A stretch of 5,466 nt of DNA from JBHIDJ01 sp046760105 (lineage in GTDB: Bacteria; Pseudomonadota; Gammaproteobacteria; Acidiferrobacterales; SPGG2), in the NCBI GenBank assembly GCA_046760105.1, contig JBHIDJ010000185.1, forward strand, positions 1 through 5,466, given 5' to 3'. The notes under the pieces are model-generated. The model was given only the letters and a program-made list of their open reading frames with translations. It did not search any database and was not told where the DNA came from. This document shows positions 1-5,466 of the stretch, piece after piece; position 1 is the stretch's first letter, and each line of letters starts with the position of its first letter. Made by a program: the position numbers and the translations under genes.

Positions 1-89
1 CCACGGGGCCGCATTTGCATTTTGAGGTGCTACGTCGCGAACGGCCGGTGAATCCCATTCCGTATTTGCGCTCGTCCAAAGGCTCCTGA
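1..89 (+). CDS. M23-family zinc metallopeptidase, C-terminal fragment (5' end outside window)
   Basis: Reading from base 3, an open frame of 28 codons ends at a TGA at 87-89. It begins TGPHLHFEVLR and continues with a P-V-N-P-x-P-Y-L segment. The H-L-H-F-E core is the hallmark C-terminal motif of M23 (LytM/lysostaphin-type) peptidases, where the HxH histidines belong to the zinc/catalytic site, and the VNP-x-x-YL tail after it is also usual. Such proteins hydrolyse peptide cross-links of peptidoglycan or act as regulatory LytM factors in the envelope; which of these applies cannot be told from the tail. The catalytic domain ends about 10 residues before the stop, so nothing follows it. An M23 gene directly before secA is common in gammaproteobacteria, which supports the call. 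Signal peptide and remaining zinc ligands lie outside the window. Confidence 0.85.
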   Translation, partial: TGPHLHFEVLRRERPVNPIPYLRSSKGS

Positions 90-136
90 GCTTTCGGTAC
101 CTTTATTTTTACTCCATAATCCCCCATTTTCTTTAT

Positions 137-171
137 TTGGCAACGTCGCGTTGACGTCGCACGGTTGCCAA
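137..171 (+). promoter_or_regulatory. Inverted repeat in the secA leader, overlapping the ribosome-binding position
   Basis: TTGGCAAC at 137-144 is matched exactly by its complement GTTGCCAA at 164-171, giving an 8-bp stem with a 19-base loop. The left arm also belongs to a rival local hairpin: CAACG (141-145) can pair with CGTTG (149-153) across a 3-base loop, and both structures cannot form together. A 7-bp direct repeat, ACGTCGC, lies at 143-149 and 154-160. The right arm of the larger stem ends 6 bases before the secA ATG, where a Shine-Dalgarno sequence would sit; no good purine-rich one is visible there. The repeat itself is read directly from the sequence. A role in controlling secA translation is inference. 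It could also be a protein-binding site or chance. Confidence 0.45.
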
Positions 172-177
172 TAGCCT

Positions 178-2877
178 ATGATTTTGAAGCTGTTAAGAAA
201 GGTCTTCGGGACTCGCAACGAGCGTCTGATCAGGCGCATGATGCGCGACGTCGCGCGCATCAGTGCTTTAGAAGCGGATATCGCTAGGCTTTCCGAGGGT
301 GAGCTGCGCGCCAAGACGGACGAGTTTAGAACCCGCATCTCGCAGGGAGAAAGCCTAGACGCGCTCTTACACGAGGCGTTCGCCGTCGTGCGCGAGGCAG
401 CCAAGCGCACCTTAGACATGCGTCATTTCGATGTTCAGCTGGTTGGTGGCATGGTCCTGCACCAGGGCAAGATCGCGGAGATGCGTACGGGCGAAGGAAA
501 AACTTTGGTTGCGACTTTGACTGCCTATGTCAATGCACTCAGCGGGCAGGGCGTTCATATCGTCACCGTCAACGATTATCTCGCGCGCCGCGATGCGGAG
601 TGGATGGGCAAGATCTACAACTATCTTGGTATGAATGTAGGCGTCGTCGTCTCGCACCAACCACCGGAGGAAAAACGCGAGGCGTACACCGCTGATATTA
701 CCTACGGCACCAATAACGAGTTTGGTTTCGACTACTTGCGCGACAACATGGCGTTTCGCGCGGATGATCGATTTCAACGCGGCCTGAACTTTGCCATCGT
801 CGATGAGGTCGATTCGATTCTCATAGACGAGGCACGTACGCCACTGATTATCTCTGGCCCGGCTGAGGAGAGTACGGACCTGTACCGCAAGATCAACGCA
901 ATTATACCCAAGCTGAAAAAGCAAGAAATCGAGGAGGGGCCAGGAGATTATTCGATCGACGAAAAGACCAAGCAAGCGTTCCTGACGGAAGCCGGTCACG
1001 AACGTGTTGAAACATTGCTGGCGCAGGCAGGTCTGCTAGAGACTGGCAGCAACCTCTACGATGTCGGCAATATCATGCTGTTGCATCATTTGAACGCCGC
1101 ATTGCGGGCGCACGCGCTGTACCATCGCGAGATTGATTACATTGTCAAGGACAATGAGGTGGTGATCATCGATGAGTTTACCGGCCGCATGATGCCAGGT
1201 AGACGGTGGTCAGAAGGACTACATCAAGCGATCGAAGCGAAAGAAGGGGCAAAGATACAAAGCGAGAATCAAACGCTTGCGTCCATCACCTTCCAGAATT
1301 ACTTTCGCTTGTATGACAAGCTCTCCGGGATGACCGGCACCGCGGATACCGAGGCCTACGAGTTTCAGCAGATCTATGGCCTGGAAGTTGTTGTGATTCC
1401 CACTCATATGCGCATGATCCGTGACGATCTAGCTGACCTCGTGTATCGAACGACCGCCGAAAAACGTAAAGCTATCCTTGAAGACATACAGGATTGTCAT
1501 CAACGCGGCCAGCCTGCGCTAGTCGGCACGACGTCGATTGAGAGCTCTGAGCAGCTCTCGCAGATGCTCAAACAGGTGAAGGTCCCGCATCAGGTGCTGA
1601 ATGCCAAACATCATGAGCATGAGGCACAGATCGTGGCCCACGCCGGCAGCCCGGGCACCGTAACAATTGCGACCAATATGGCCGGTCGGGGCACCGACAT
1701 CGTGCTCGGCGGTAACCTGGAGAAAGAGCTCGAGGCGGTCGACGACGATGAGGAAACGCGTAGAAAGGTCCGGGAAGATTGGGCGCTGCGCCACCAGCAG
1801 GTTGTAAAGGCGGGTGGCCTCCATATGGTTGGTACAGAACGACACGAGTCCCGACGTATCGACAACCAGCTCAGGGGAAGATCGGGACGCCAAGGAGATC
1901 CCGGTTCATCACGGTTTTACTTATCACTGGAAGACAACCTCATGCGCATCTTCGGTTCCGACCGCGTCTCGGGCCTAATGCAAAAGCTGGGGATGCAAGA
2001 GGGGGAAGCGATCGAACATCGTTGGGTCACGCGCGCGATCGAGAACGCACAACGCAAGGTGGAAGCGCACAATTTTGATATCCGCAAGCAGTTGCTCGAG
2101 TACGATGACATTGCCAATGATCAACGCAAATTCATCTACGAGCAGCGCAATAACCTCATGGAGGTCGATGACATCTCGGCGAACATAAAGGTGATTCGCG
2201 GAGATGCCGTTAATGAGATCATCGATCAAAGCGTCCCGCCTCAAAGTCTGGAAGAGCAGTGGAATATCCCCAGCTTGGAAGAGGATTTGGAGCATGAGTT
2301 TGCAATCAAGCTCCCGATCACCAAATGGCTCGATGAAGACGGTAGCCTCGATGAAGAGAAACTCCGCGAACGCATCGTTGAAGAACTCGAAGGGTCGTAT
2401 GCGGAGAAATCGGCGGCCTATGGTGAGGACATCATGCAGCACCTTGAGAAGGCAATAATGCTCGATGTGTTGGATCGTCAGTGGAAAGATCATTTGGCGG
2501 GCATGGATCATCTGCGCCAGGGTATAGGTTTGCGTGGTTACGCGCAGAAAAACCCCAAGCAGGAGTACAAACGCGAGGCCTTCGAGCTGTTCTCGGGCAT
2601 GCTCGAGGGCATAAAGCGCGAGGTGGTAAGATTGTTGACGCGAATCAGAATTCAAACGGTCGAAGATGTCGATGCATTAGAAACGCACGGACGCCGACAA
2701 CAGCCCATGCAATACCTGCACCCGTCGGTCGAGCCGGGTGAGGCAGCCGTGGAGCAAGAGGAAGTCGCTACGGTACAACGACCGATCGTGCGCAAACACC
2801 GCAAGATCGGTCGCAATGAACCCTGCCCCTGCGGTTCGGGCAAGAAATACAAACATTGCCACGGGCGTGTCGCCTGA
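178..2877 (+). CDS. secA: Preprotein translocase ATPase SecA
   Basis: SecA is the cytoplasmic/membrane-peripheral motor that binds SecYEG and uses ATP to push unfolded preproteins through the inner membrane. The 899-residue product is close to the E. coli length of 901. Walker A is MRTGEGKT at 102-109 (K108) and Walker B is DEVD at 209-212, matching E. coli numbering. TNNEFGFDYLRDNM precedes Walker B, and DEARTPLIISG opens the preprotein cross-linking domain (about 221-370). GMTGTADTE closes NBD1, while TNMAGRGTD (499-507) and QLRGRSGRQGD (564-574) are the NBD2 helicase motifs. Scaffold and wing helices fill about 610-830. The C-terminal zinc motif is intact (C883, C885, C894, H895), consistent with SecB/phospholipid binding. 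The ATG at 178 gives the family N-terminus (MxxKLLxKVFGxRN) although no clear Shine-Dalgarno precedes it. No SecM-like arrest peptide lies between the M23 gene and secA. No frameshift or truncation is seen. Confidence 0.98.
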   Translation: MILKLLRKVFGTRNERLIRRMMRDVARISALEADIARLSEGELRAKTDEFRTRISQGESLDALLHEAFAVVREAAKRTLDMRHFDVQLVGGMVLHQGKIAEMRTGEGKTLVATLTAYVNALSGQGVHIVTVNDYLARRDAEWMGKIYNYLGMNVGVVVSHQPPEEKREAYTADITYGTNNEFGFDYLRDNMAFRADDRFQRGLNFAIVDEVDSILIDEARTPLIISGPAEESTDLYRKINAIIPKLKKQEIEEGPGDYSIDEKTKQAFLTEAGHERVETLLAQAGLLETGSNLYDVGNIMLLHHLNAALRAHALYHREIDYIVKDNEVVIIDEFTGRMMPGRRWSEGLHQAIEAKEGAKIQSENQTLASITFQNYFRLYDKLSGMTGTADTEAYEFQQIYGLEVVVIPTHMRMIRDDLADLVYRTTAEKRKAILEDIQDCHQRGQPALVGTTSIESSEQLSQMLKQVKVPHQVLNAKHHEHEAQIVAHAGSPGTVTIATNMAGRGTDIVLGGNLEKELEAVDDDEETRRKVREDWALRHQQVVKAGGLHMVGTERHESRRIDNQLRGRSGRQGDPGSSRFYLSLEDNLMRIFGSDRVSGLMQKLGMQEGEAIEHRWVTRAIENAQRKVEAHNFDIRKQLLEYDDIANDQRKFIYEQRNNLMEVDDISANIKVIRGDAVNEIIDQSVPPQSLEEQWNIPSLEEDLEHEFAIKLPITKWLDEDGSLDEEKLRERIVEELEGSYAEKSAAYGEDIMQHLEKAIMLDVLDRQWKDHLAGMDHLRQGIGLRGYAQKNPKQEYKREAFELFSGMLEGIKREVVRLLTRIRIQTVEDVDALETHGRRQQPMQYLHPSVEPGEAAVEQEEVATVQRPIVRKHRKIGRNEPCPCGSGKKYKHCHGRVA

Positions 2878-2878
2878 A

Positions 2879-3080
2879 TTCGTTAACCGTTAGCCGTGAG
2901 TCGTTAACCGTAAATTCATGATCCGTGAGTCGTTAATCGTGAGTCGTGGACCAGGGTTCGTCGAGGATGTGCTAATCGTAAAATCCGCCGTAGGATCAAT
3001 GTCTTACGACTCGTAGCGCACGAGTTACGATTCACGAGTAACGGTTCACGACTAACCACTCACGACTCACGACTTACGAA
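2879..3080. repeat. Inverted array of degenerate 7-bp repeats (long imperfect palindrome) between secA and argJ
   Basis: The left arm, 2879-2949, consists of ten head-to-tail units of consensus RYCGTKA, in register except for one extra base near 2921-2928 and one poor unit at 2914-2920. The right arm, 3004-3080, is eleven units of the reverse complement (TMACGRY) with perfect 7-bp spacing, including two weak units at 3011-3024. The core, 2950-3003, is largely unlike the arms. Exact matches include a 14-bp direct repeat (2894-2907 and 2923-2936) and a 12-bp inverted pair (2937-2948 with 3061-3072). The arms could fold into a long imperfect hairpin in RNA or a cruciform in DNA. No T-run follows, so it is not a standard intrinsic terminator. 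No transposase or clear target-site duplication is seen, so mobility is unproven. Heptanucleotide intergenic repeats are known in other bacteria, such as cyanobacterial STRR families; relationship to them is not implied. Confidence 0.9.
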
Positions 3081-3083
3081 CAA

Positions 3084-4301
3084 ATGGCGGTTGGTATATC
3101 AGCATTACCCACCCTCTACCCGGTCAAAGGCATTCGCCTCGGCACGTGCGAGGCCGGTTTGCGATACCCCGATCGCCGCGATCTCGTCGTCATAGAAACG
3201 TCACCCGGGACCCAAGCGGCTGCGGTCTTTACTCGCAACCGATTCTGCGCAGCCCCGGTCATCATCGCCCAGCAGCATGTTGGCAAAACGCCACCCAGGG
3301 CGCTTATGATCAACACAGGCTATGCGAACGCCGGAATGGGGGATGTGGGGCTTCAGGATGCGTTAAGCTGTTGCGAGGCGCTGGCCAAACACGTGGGTTG
3401 TAGCCGTGAAGAGGTCCTCCCCTTCTCAACCGGTGTAATAGGTGAGCGCCTGCGCGTCGACCGTATCATCGCCGGATTAGTTACTTGCCTCGAGCAACTT
3501 AGTGAATCGGGTTGGGCCGACGCCGCCTACGGAATCATGACCACAGACACTGTCGCTAAAGGCGCGTCACGCAGGGTCTCGCTTGGCGCGAACGCCGTTA
3601 CCGTGACGGGGATCGCCAAGGGTGCCGGGATGATACGTCCGGACATGGCAACCATGTTGGCATTTATCGCAACGGACGCCTCGTTGAACCGCGAGACCCT
3701 GCAGCAATGTCTTAACGAGTCGGTCGCGCAGTCTTTTAACCGCATCACCGTGGATGGTGATACATCGACTAATGATGCGTGTGTACTATTGGCTAGTGGG
3801 CGATCAGGCGTCGTTGTAGACGGTACTGCCGGTGAGATGTACAAGCGACTAGTGAACGCGGTGTCTGAGGTGTGCCTGGAGCTGGCGCACGCGGTCGTGC
3901 GCGATGCCGAGGGCGCGACCAAGTTCATCACCATAGATGTGGTTGGGGGCGCAAGCGAGGCCGACTGCCTCGAGGTGGCGTACACGATCGCGCATTCGTC
4001 ATTGGTAAAAACCGCATTTTTTGCCAGCGACCCTAACTGGGGTCGTCTTTTGGCTGCCATCGGCAGGGCGAGAATCAGCGCCCTCGACCTAAATGCGGTG
4101 TCGATCTATATGGACGACGTGTGTGTCGTAAGGCACGGCGCTGTCGATACAGATTACACGGAGGCCAAGGGTCAAAGCGTCATGCGCAACCCCGAGGTAA
4201 CCGTGCGGATTGTGCTGGGATCAGGATCGAATTCGGCACGCATCTGGACCTCGGACCTTTCCGACGAGTATGTGCGGATCAATGCCGATTACCGTACCTG
4301 A
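3084..4301 (+). CDS. argJ: Arginine biosynthesis protein ArgJ (glutamate N-acetyltransferase / ornithine acetyltransferase)
   Basis: ArgJ moves the acetyl group from N-acetylornithine to glutamate, recycling it within arginine synthesis; some members also use acetyl-CoA to make N-acetylglutamate. Which type this is cannot be read from sequence. The 405-residue length is normal. The autocleavage motif KGAGMIRPDMATM places the cut between A189 and T190, giving an alpha chain 1-189 and a beta chain 190-405 with T190 as N-terminal nucleophile. PFSTGVIG contains the likely oxyanion residues T116-G117. NTGYANAG (77-84), FFASDPNWGRLLAAIGR and the C-terminal YVRINADYRT are family signatures. The ATG start matches the usual N-terminus (MAVG...LPTLYPVKGI) and there is no upstream in-frame start before a stop at 3039. 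No Shine-Dalgarno is visible: the heptad array ends 3 bases before the ATG. The 3' end overlaps the Nudix gene, suggesting co-transcription. Confidence 0.97.
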   Translation: MAVGISALPTLYPVKGIRLGTCEAGLRYPDRRDLVVIETSPGTQAAAVFTRNRFCAAPVIIAQQHVGKTPPRALMINTGYANAGMGDVGLQDALSCCEALAKHVGCSREEVLPFSTGVIGERLRVDRIIAGLVTCLEQLSESGWADAAYGIMTTDTVAKGASRRVSLGANAVTVTGIAKGAGMIRPDMATMLAFIATDASLNRETLQQCLNESVAQSFNRITVDGDTSTNDACVLLASGRSGVVVDGTAGEMYKRLVNAVSEVCLELAHAVVRDAEGATKFITIDVVGGASEADCLEVAYTIAHSSLVKTAFFASDPNWGRLLAAIGRARISALDLNAVSIYMDDVCVVRHGAVDTDYTEAKGQSVMRNPEVTVRIVLGSGSNSARIWTSDLSDEYVRINADYRT

Positions 4302-5277
4302 ATCGGCGGTCCACGTAGTCGTCGGTGTCGTAGCCGACGGCGAGAATGTTCTTGTTACCAAGCGCCCTAAAGCCAGTCATCAAGGCGGTAAATGGGAGTT
4401 TCCCGGGGGTAAAGTGCATGCGGGTGAGTCCGTGCGACGAGCGTTGGCCCGAGAGTTGTTTGAAGAACTCGGGATCGAAGTCCATGTCGCCTACCCGCTG
4501 ATCCAGATTAGCCATGCCTACACAGACAGGAATGTGCTCCTGGATGTTTGGCGGGTTACCGATTTCAGCGGTGAGCCTGCAGGGCGTGAGGGTCAACCTA
4601 TCCAGTGGGTCTCACAAGAGCAGTTGACGGGGCTTGATTTCCCGGATGCCAACCGTCCCATCGTACAGGCTGCGCGTCTTCCGTCGCTCTATCTGATCAG
4701 CGATTCCCGGCGATTTGACAGGGCTGGTTTTATCCGACGTCTCGAGCGTGCACTCGTGGCAGGGGCGCCCATGCTGCAGCTGCGCGAACCACACCTCAGT
4801 AGCGAGGACTACCGAGCGTTAGCCCGCGAAGTTGTAGCGCTTTGCCACCAGTATGGTGCACGCGTTCTCCTGAATGGCGAGCCCCAGTGGGTTGAGGAAT
4901 GTGGCGCCAACGGTGTTCACCTGAACAGCCGGCGTCTCAAACAATGGCAGACACGACCCCTGGATGCGAAATACTGGGTGGCGGCATCAACGCATGACGC
5001 AAACGAGCTTGCGCTCGCCGCGCGAGCGGGTGTTGATTTTGTTGTGTTGTCACCCGTGCTGCCGACGACAAGCCACCCGCAAGCCGTGCCGCTTGGGTGG
5101 CCACGGTTTCAAACGCTCTGCACCCAGGTCAGCGTGCCGGTTTACGCCCTTGGTGGACTGCGGGCAAAACATCTCGAGCGCGCGCGAGACGCCGGCGCAC
5201 AAGGCCTCGCCATGATAAGCGGCGTGTGGGACGCACCAGACATGGAAGAAGTGATTGCCGCGATTCGTGACGCGTAA
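4282..5277 (+). CDS. MutT-type Nudix hydrolase fused to a ThiE/TenI-like domain
   Basis: This is a two-domain cytoplasmic protein of 331 residues. The N-terminal part (about 8-130) is MutT-like: HQGGKWEFPGG leads into a complete Nudix box, G43-I65, fitting G-x5-E-x7-R-E-U-x-E-E-x-G-U with catalytic R57, E58, E61 and E62. MutT enzymes hydrolyse 8-oxo-dGTP to the monophosphate, preventing A-to-C transversions, so this is the likely activity. From about 134 follows a TIM-barrel ThiE/TenI-like domain with LQLRE (165-169), GVHL (211-214), STH (236-238), LSPVLPTTSHP (256-266) and YALGGL (288-293). Thiamin-phosphate synthase residues are not all kept (P170 and G199-E200 replace the usual Lys and Asn-Asp), so true ThiE activity is doubtful. 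The ATG at 4282 is chosen because it gives a MutT-sized N-terminus and overlaps argJ by 20 bases; ATG 4270 (335 aa) and TTG 4210 (355 aa) are alternatives. A weak GCGGA lies just upstream. This fusion is known in beta/gammaproteobacteria, often annotated only as mutT. Confidence 0.92.
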   Translation: MPITVPESAVHVVVGVVADGENVLVTKRPKASHQGGKWEFPGGKVHAGESVRRALARELFEELGIEVHVAYPLIQISHAYTDRNVLLDVWRVTDFSGEPAGREGQPIQWVSQEQLTGLDFPDANRPIVQAARLPSLYLISDSRRFDRAGFIRRLERALVAGAPMLQLREPHLSSEDYRALAREVVALCHQYGARVLLNGEPQWVEECGANGVHLNSRRLKQWQTRPLDAKYWVAASTHDANELALAARAGVDFVVLSPVLPTTSHPQAVPLGWPRFQTLCTQVSVPVYALGGLRAKHLERARDAGAQGLAMISGVWDAPDMEEVIAAIRDA

Positions 5278-5308
5278 CTACACTAGTCAGTTACCGTCGC
5301 GCAAAACC

Positions 5309-5320
5309 ATCATCGATGAT
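5309..5320. repeat. Perfect 12-bp palindrome downstream of the Nudix gene
   Basis: ATCATCGATGAT is its own reverse complement and lies 32 bases after the Nudix gene stop codon. It has no loop and no T-run, so it is not an intrinsic terminator. A dimeric regulator site is possible, but a 12-bp palindrome in isolation may be chance. Confidence 0.4.
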
Positions 5321-5451
5321 TGAAGACGCCGGCCATGTCACTGGCATTGCGGGCGCGGATGTAATCCCTGTATTGAGTCGGTTTCCGACCAGGTCGCAAA
5401 TCGGCCATGAGGGGTCGTTCGCCTGGTCAACGTGACCGTCCGCTTTACGGA

Positions 5452-5466
5452 TGATGCGCCGCATCA
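5452..5466. repeat. 7-bp inverted repeat with 1-base centre at the window edge
   Basis: TGATGCG (5452-5458) and CGCATCA (5460-5466) are exact reverse complements around a single C. The element touches the end of the window, so the stem may be longer. Its role is unknown: an operator, the end of a mobile or repeat element, or chance are all open. Confidence 0.4.

Larger units (their letters stand above)
5278..5466. other. Gene-poor tail after the Nudix gene; no recognised gene
   Basis: These 189 bases hold no product I recognise on either strand. Open frames are short: a 57-codon minus-strand frame (5291-5464, which may extend past the window), a 32-codon minus-strand frame (5310-5408) and a 39-codon plus-strand frame (5316-5435). 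None has a clear ribosome binding site or a familiar motif. The zinc-finger pattern of YacG, a frequent neighbour in related genomes, is not visible. Besides the two palindromes listed separately, small 5-bp hairpins occur at 5377-5389 and 5425-5437. No T-run terminator is seen. Confidence 0.6.

Noticed and set aside
92..120. Sigma-70 promoter for secA with CATAAT (115-120) as -10
   Set aside because: The -10 is fair, but at 17-base spacing the -35 (TTTCGG) matches poorly; too weak to list as a feature.
90..177. secM-like arrest peptide gene before secA
   Set aside because: The 88-base gap has no reading frame of suitable length and nothing like an arrest motif.
1975..2655. A 226-codon open frame on the minus strand inside secA, plus other long antisense frames at 412-999 and 1519-1893
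   Set aside because: secA is intact across all of them with clear motifs; long antisense frames are expected in GC-biased coding DNA and the translations show no recognisable domain.
2878..3083. CRISPR array
   Set aside because: The repeats are 7 bp, contiguous and without spacers, and they reverse orientation midway.
2878..3083. Intrinsic terminator for secA
   Set aside because: The palindrome is long and imperfect, its loop would be about 54 bases and no T-run follows either arm; Rho-dependent ending cannot be excluded.
3527..4060. A 177-codon minus-strand open frame opposite argJ
   Set aside because: It mirrors conserved argJ codons, including the autocleavage region, and has no ribosome site or familiar motif.
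4210..4281. Upstream start (TTG at 4210 or ATG at 4270) for the Nudix-ThiE gene
   Set aside because: The extra residues lie wholly within argJ's conserved C-terminal coding region and do not resemble MutT N-termini; ATG 4282 gives the expected short lead into the first Nudix strand.

Overview
The window looks like a chromosomal housekeeping region of a proteobacterium, most likely a gammaproteobacterium. The evidence is the order M23 peptidase tail, secA, argJ, then a MutT-type Nudix protein fused to a ThiE/TenI-like domain. This order is familiar from the downstream side of the division/cell-wall (ftsZ-lpxC) cluster in that class, and the Nudix-ThiE fusion is a known beta/gammaproteobacterial architecture. 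The DNA is moderately GC-rich by eye. I cannot name a genus.

Layout, all on the + strand: (1) 1-89, the last 28 codons of an M23-type zinc metallopeptidase. (2) 90-177, a short gap ending in an inverted repeat that sits over the place where secA's ribosome binding site should be. (3) 178-2877, complete secA, the preprotein translocase motor ATPase. (4) 2878-3083, a 206-base spacer made almost entirely of degenerate 7-bp repeats. They run in one orientation on the left (2879-2949) and in the opposite orientation on the right (3004-3080), around a core of about 54 bp. (5) 3084-4301, complete argJ of arginine biosynthesis. (6) 4282-5277, a Nudix hydrolase with a C-terminal ThiE/TenI-like domain, overlapping argJ by 20 bases. 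(7) 5278-5466, a tail with no recognised gene but with short palindromes.

The genes are functionally diverse: envelope hydrolysis, protein export, arginine synthesis and probably nucleotide-pool sanitation. They need not form one regulated pathway. argJ and the Nudix gene overlap and are probably co-transcribed and translationally coupled. secA and argJ are separated by the heptad-repeat palindrome, which may divide the transcription units.

The protein genes are conventional. The points worth a second look are the heptamer inverted-repeat array that reaches to within 3 bases of the argJ start codon, the possible RNA switch ahead of secA, and the loss of key thiamin-phosphate synthase residues in the fused C-terminal domain. 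I see no convincing wholly new system.
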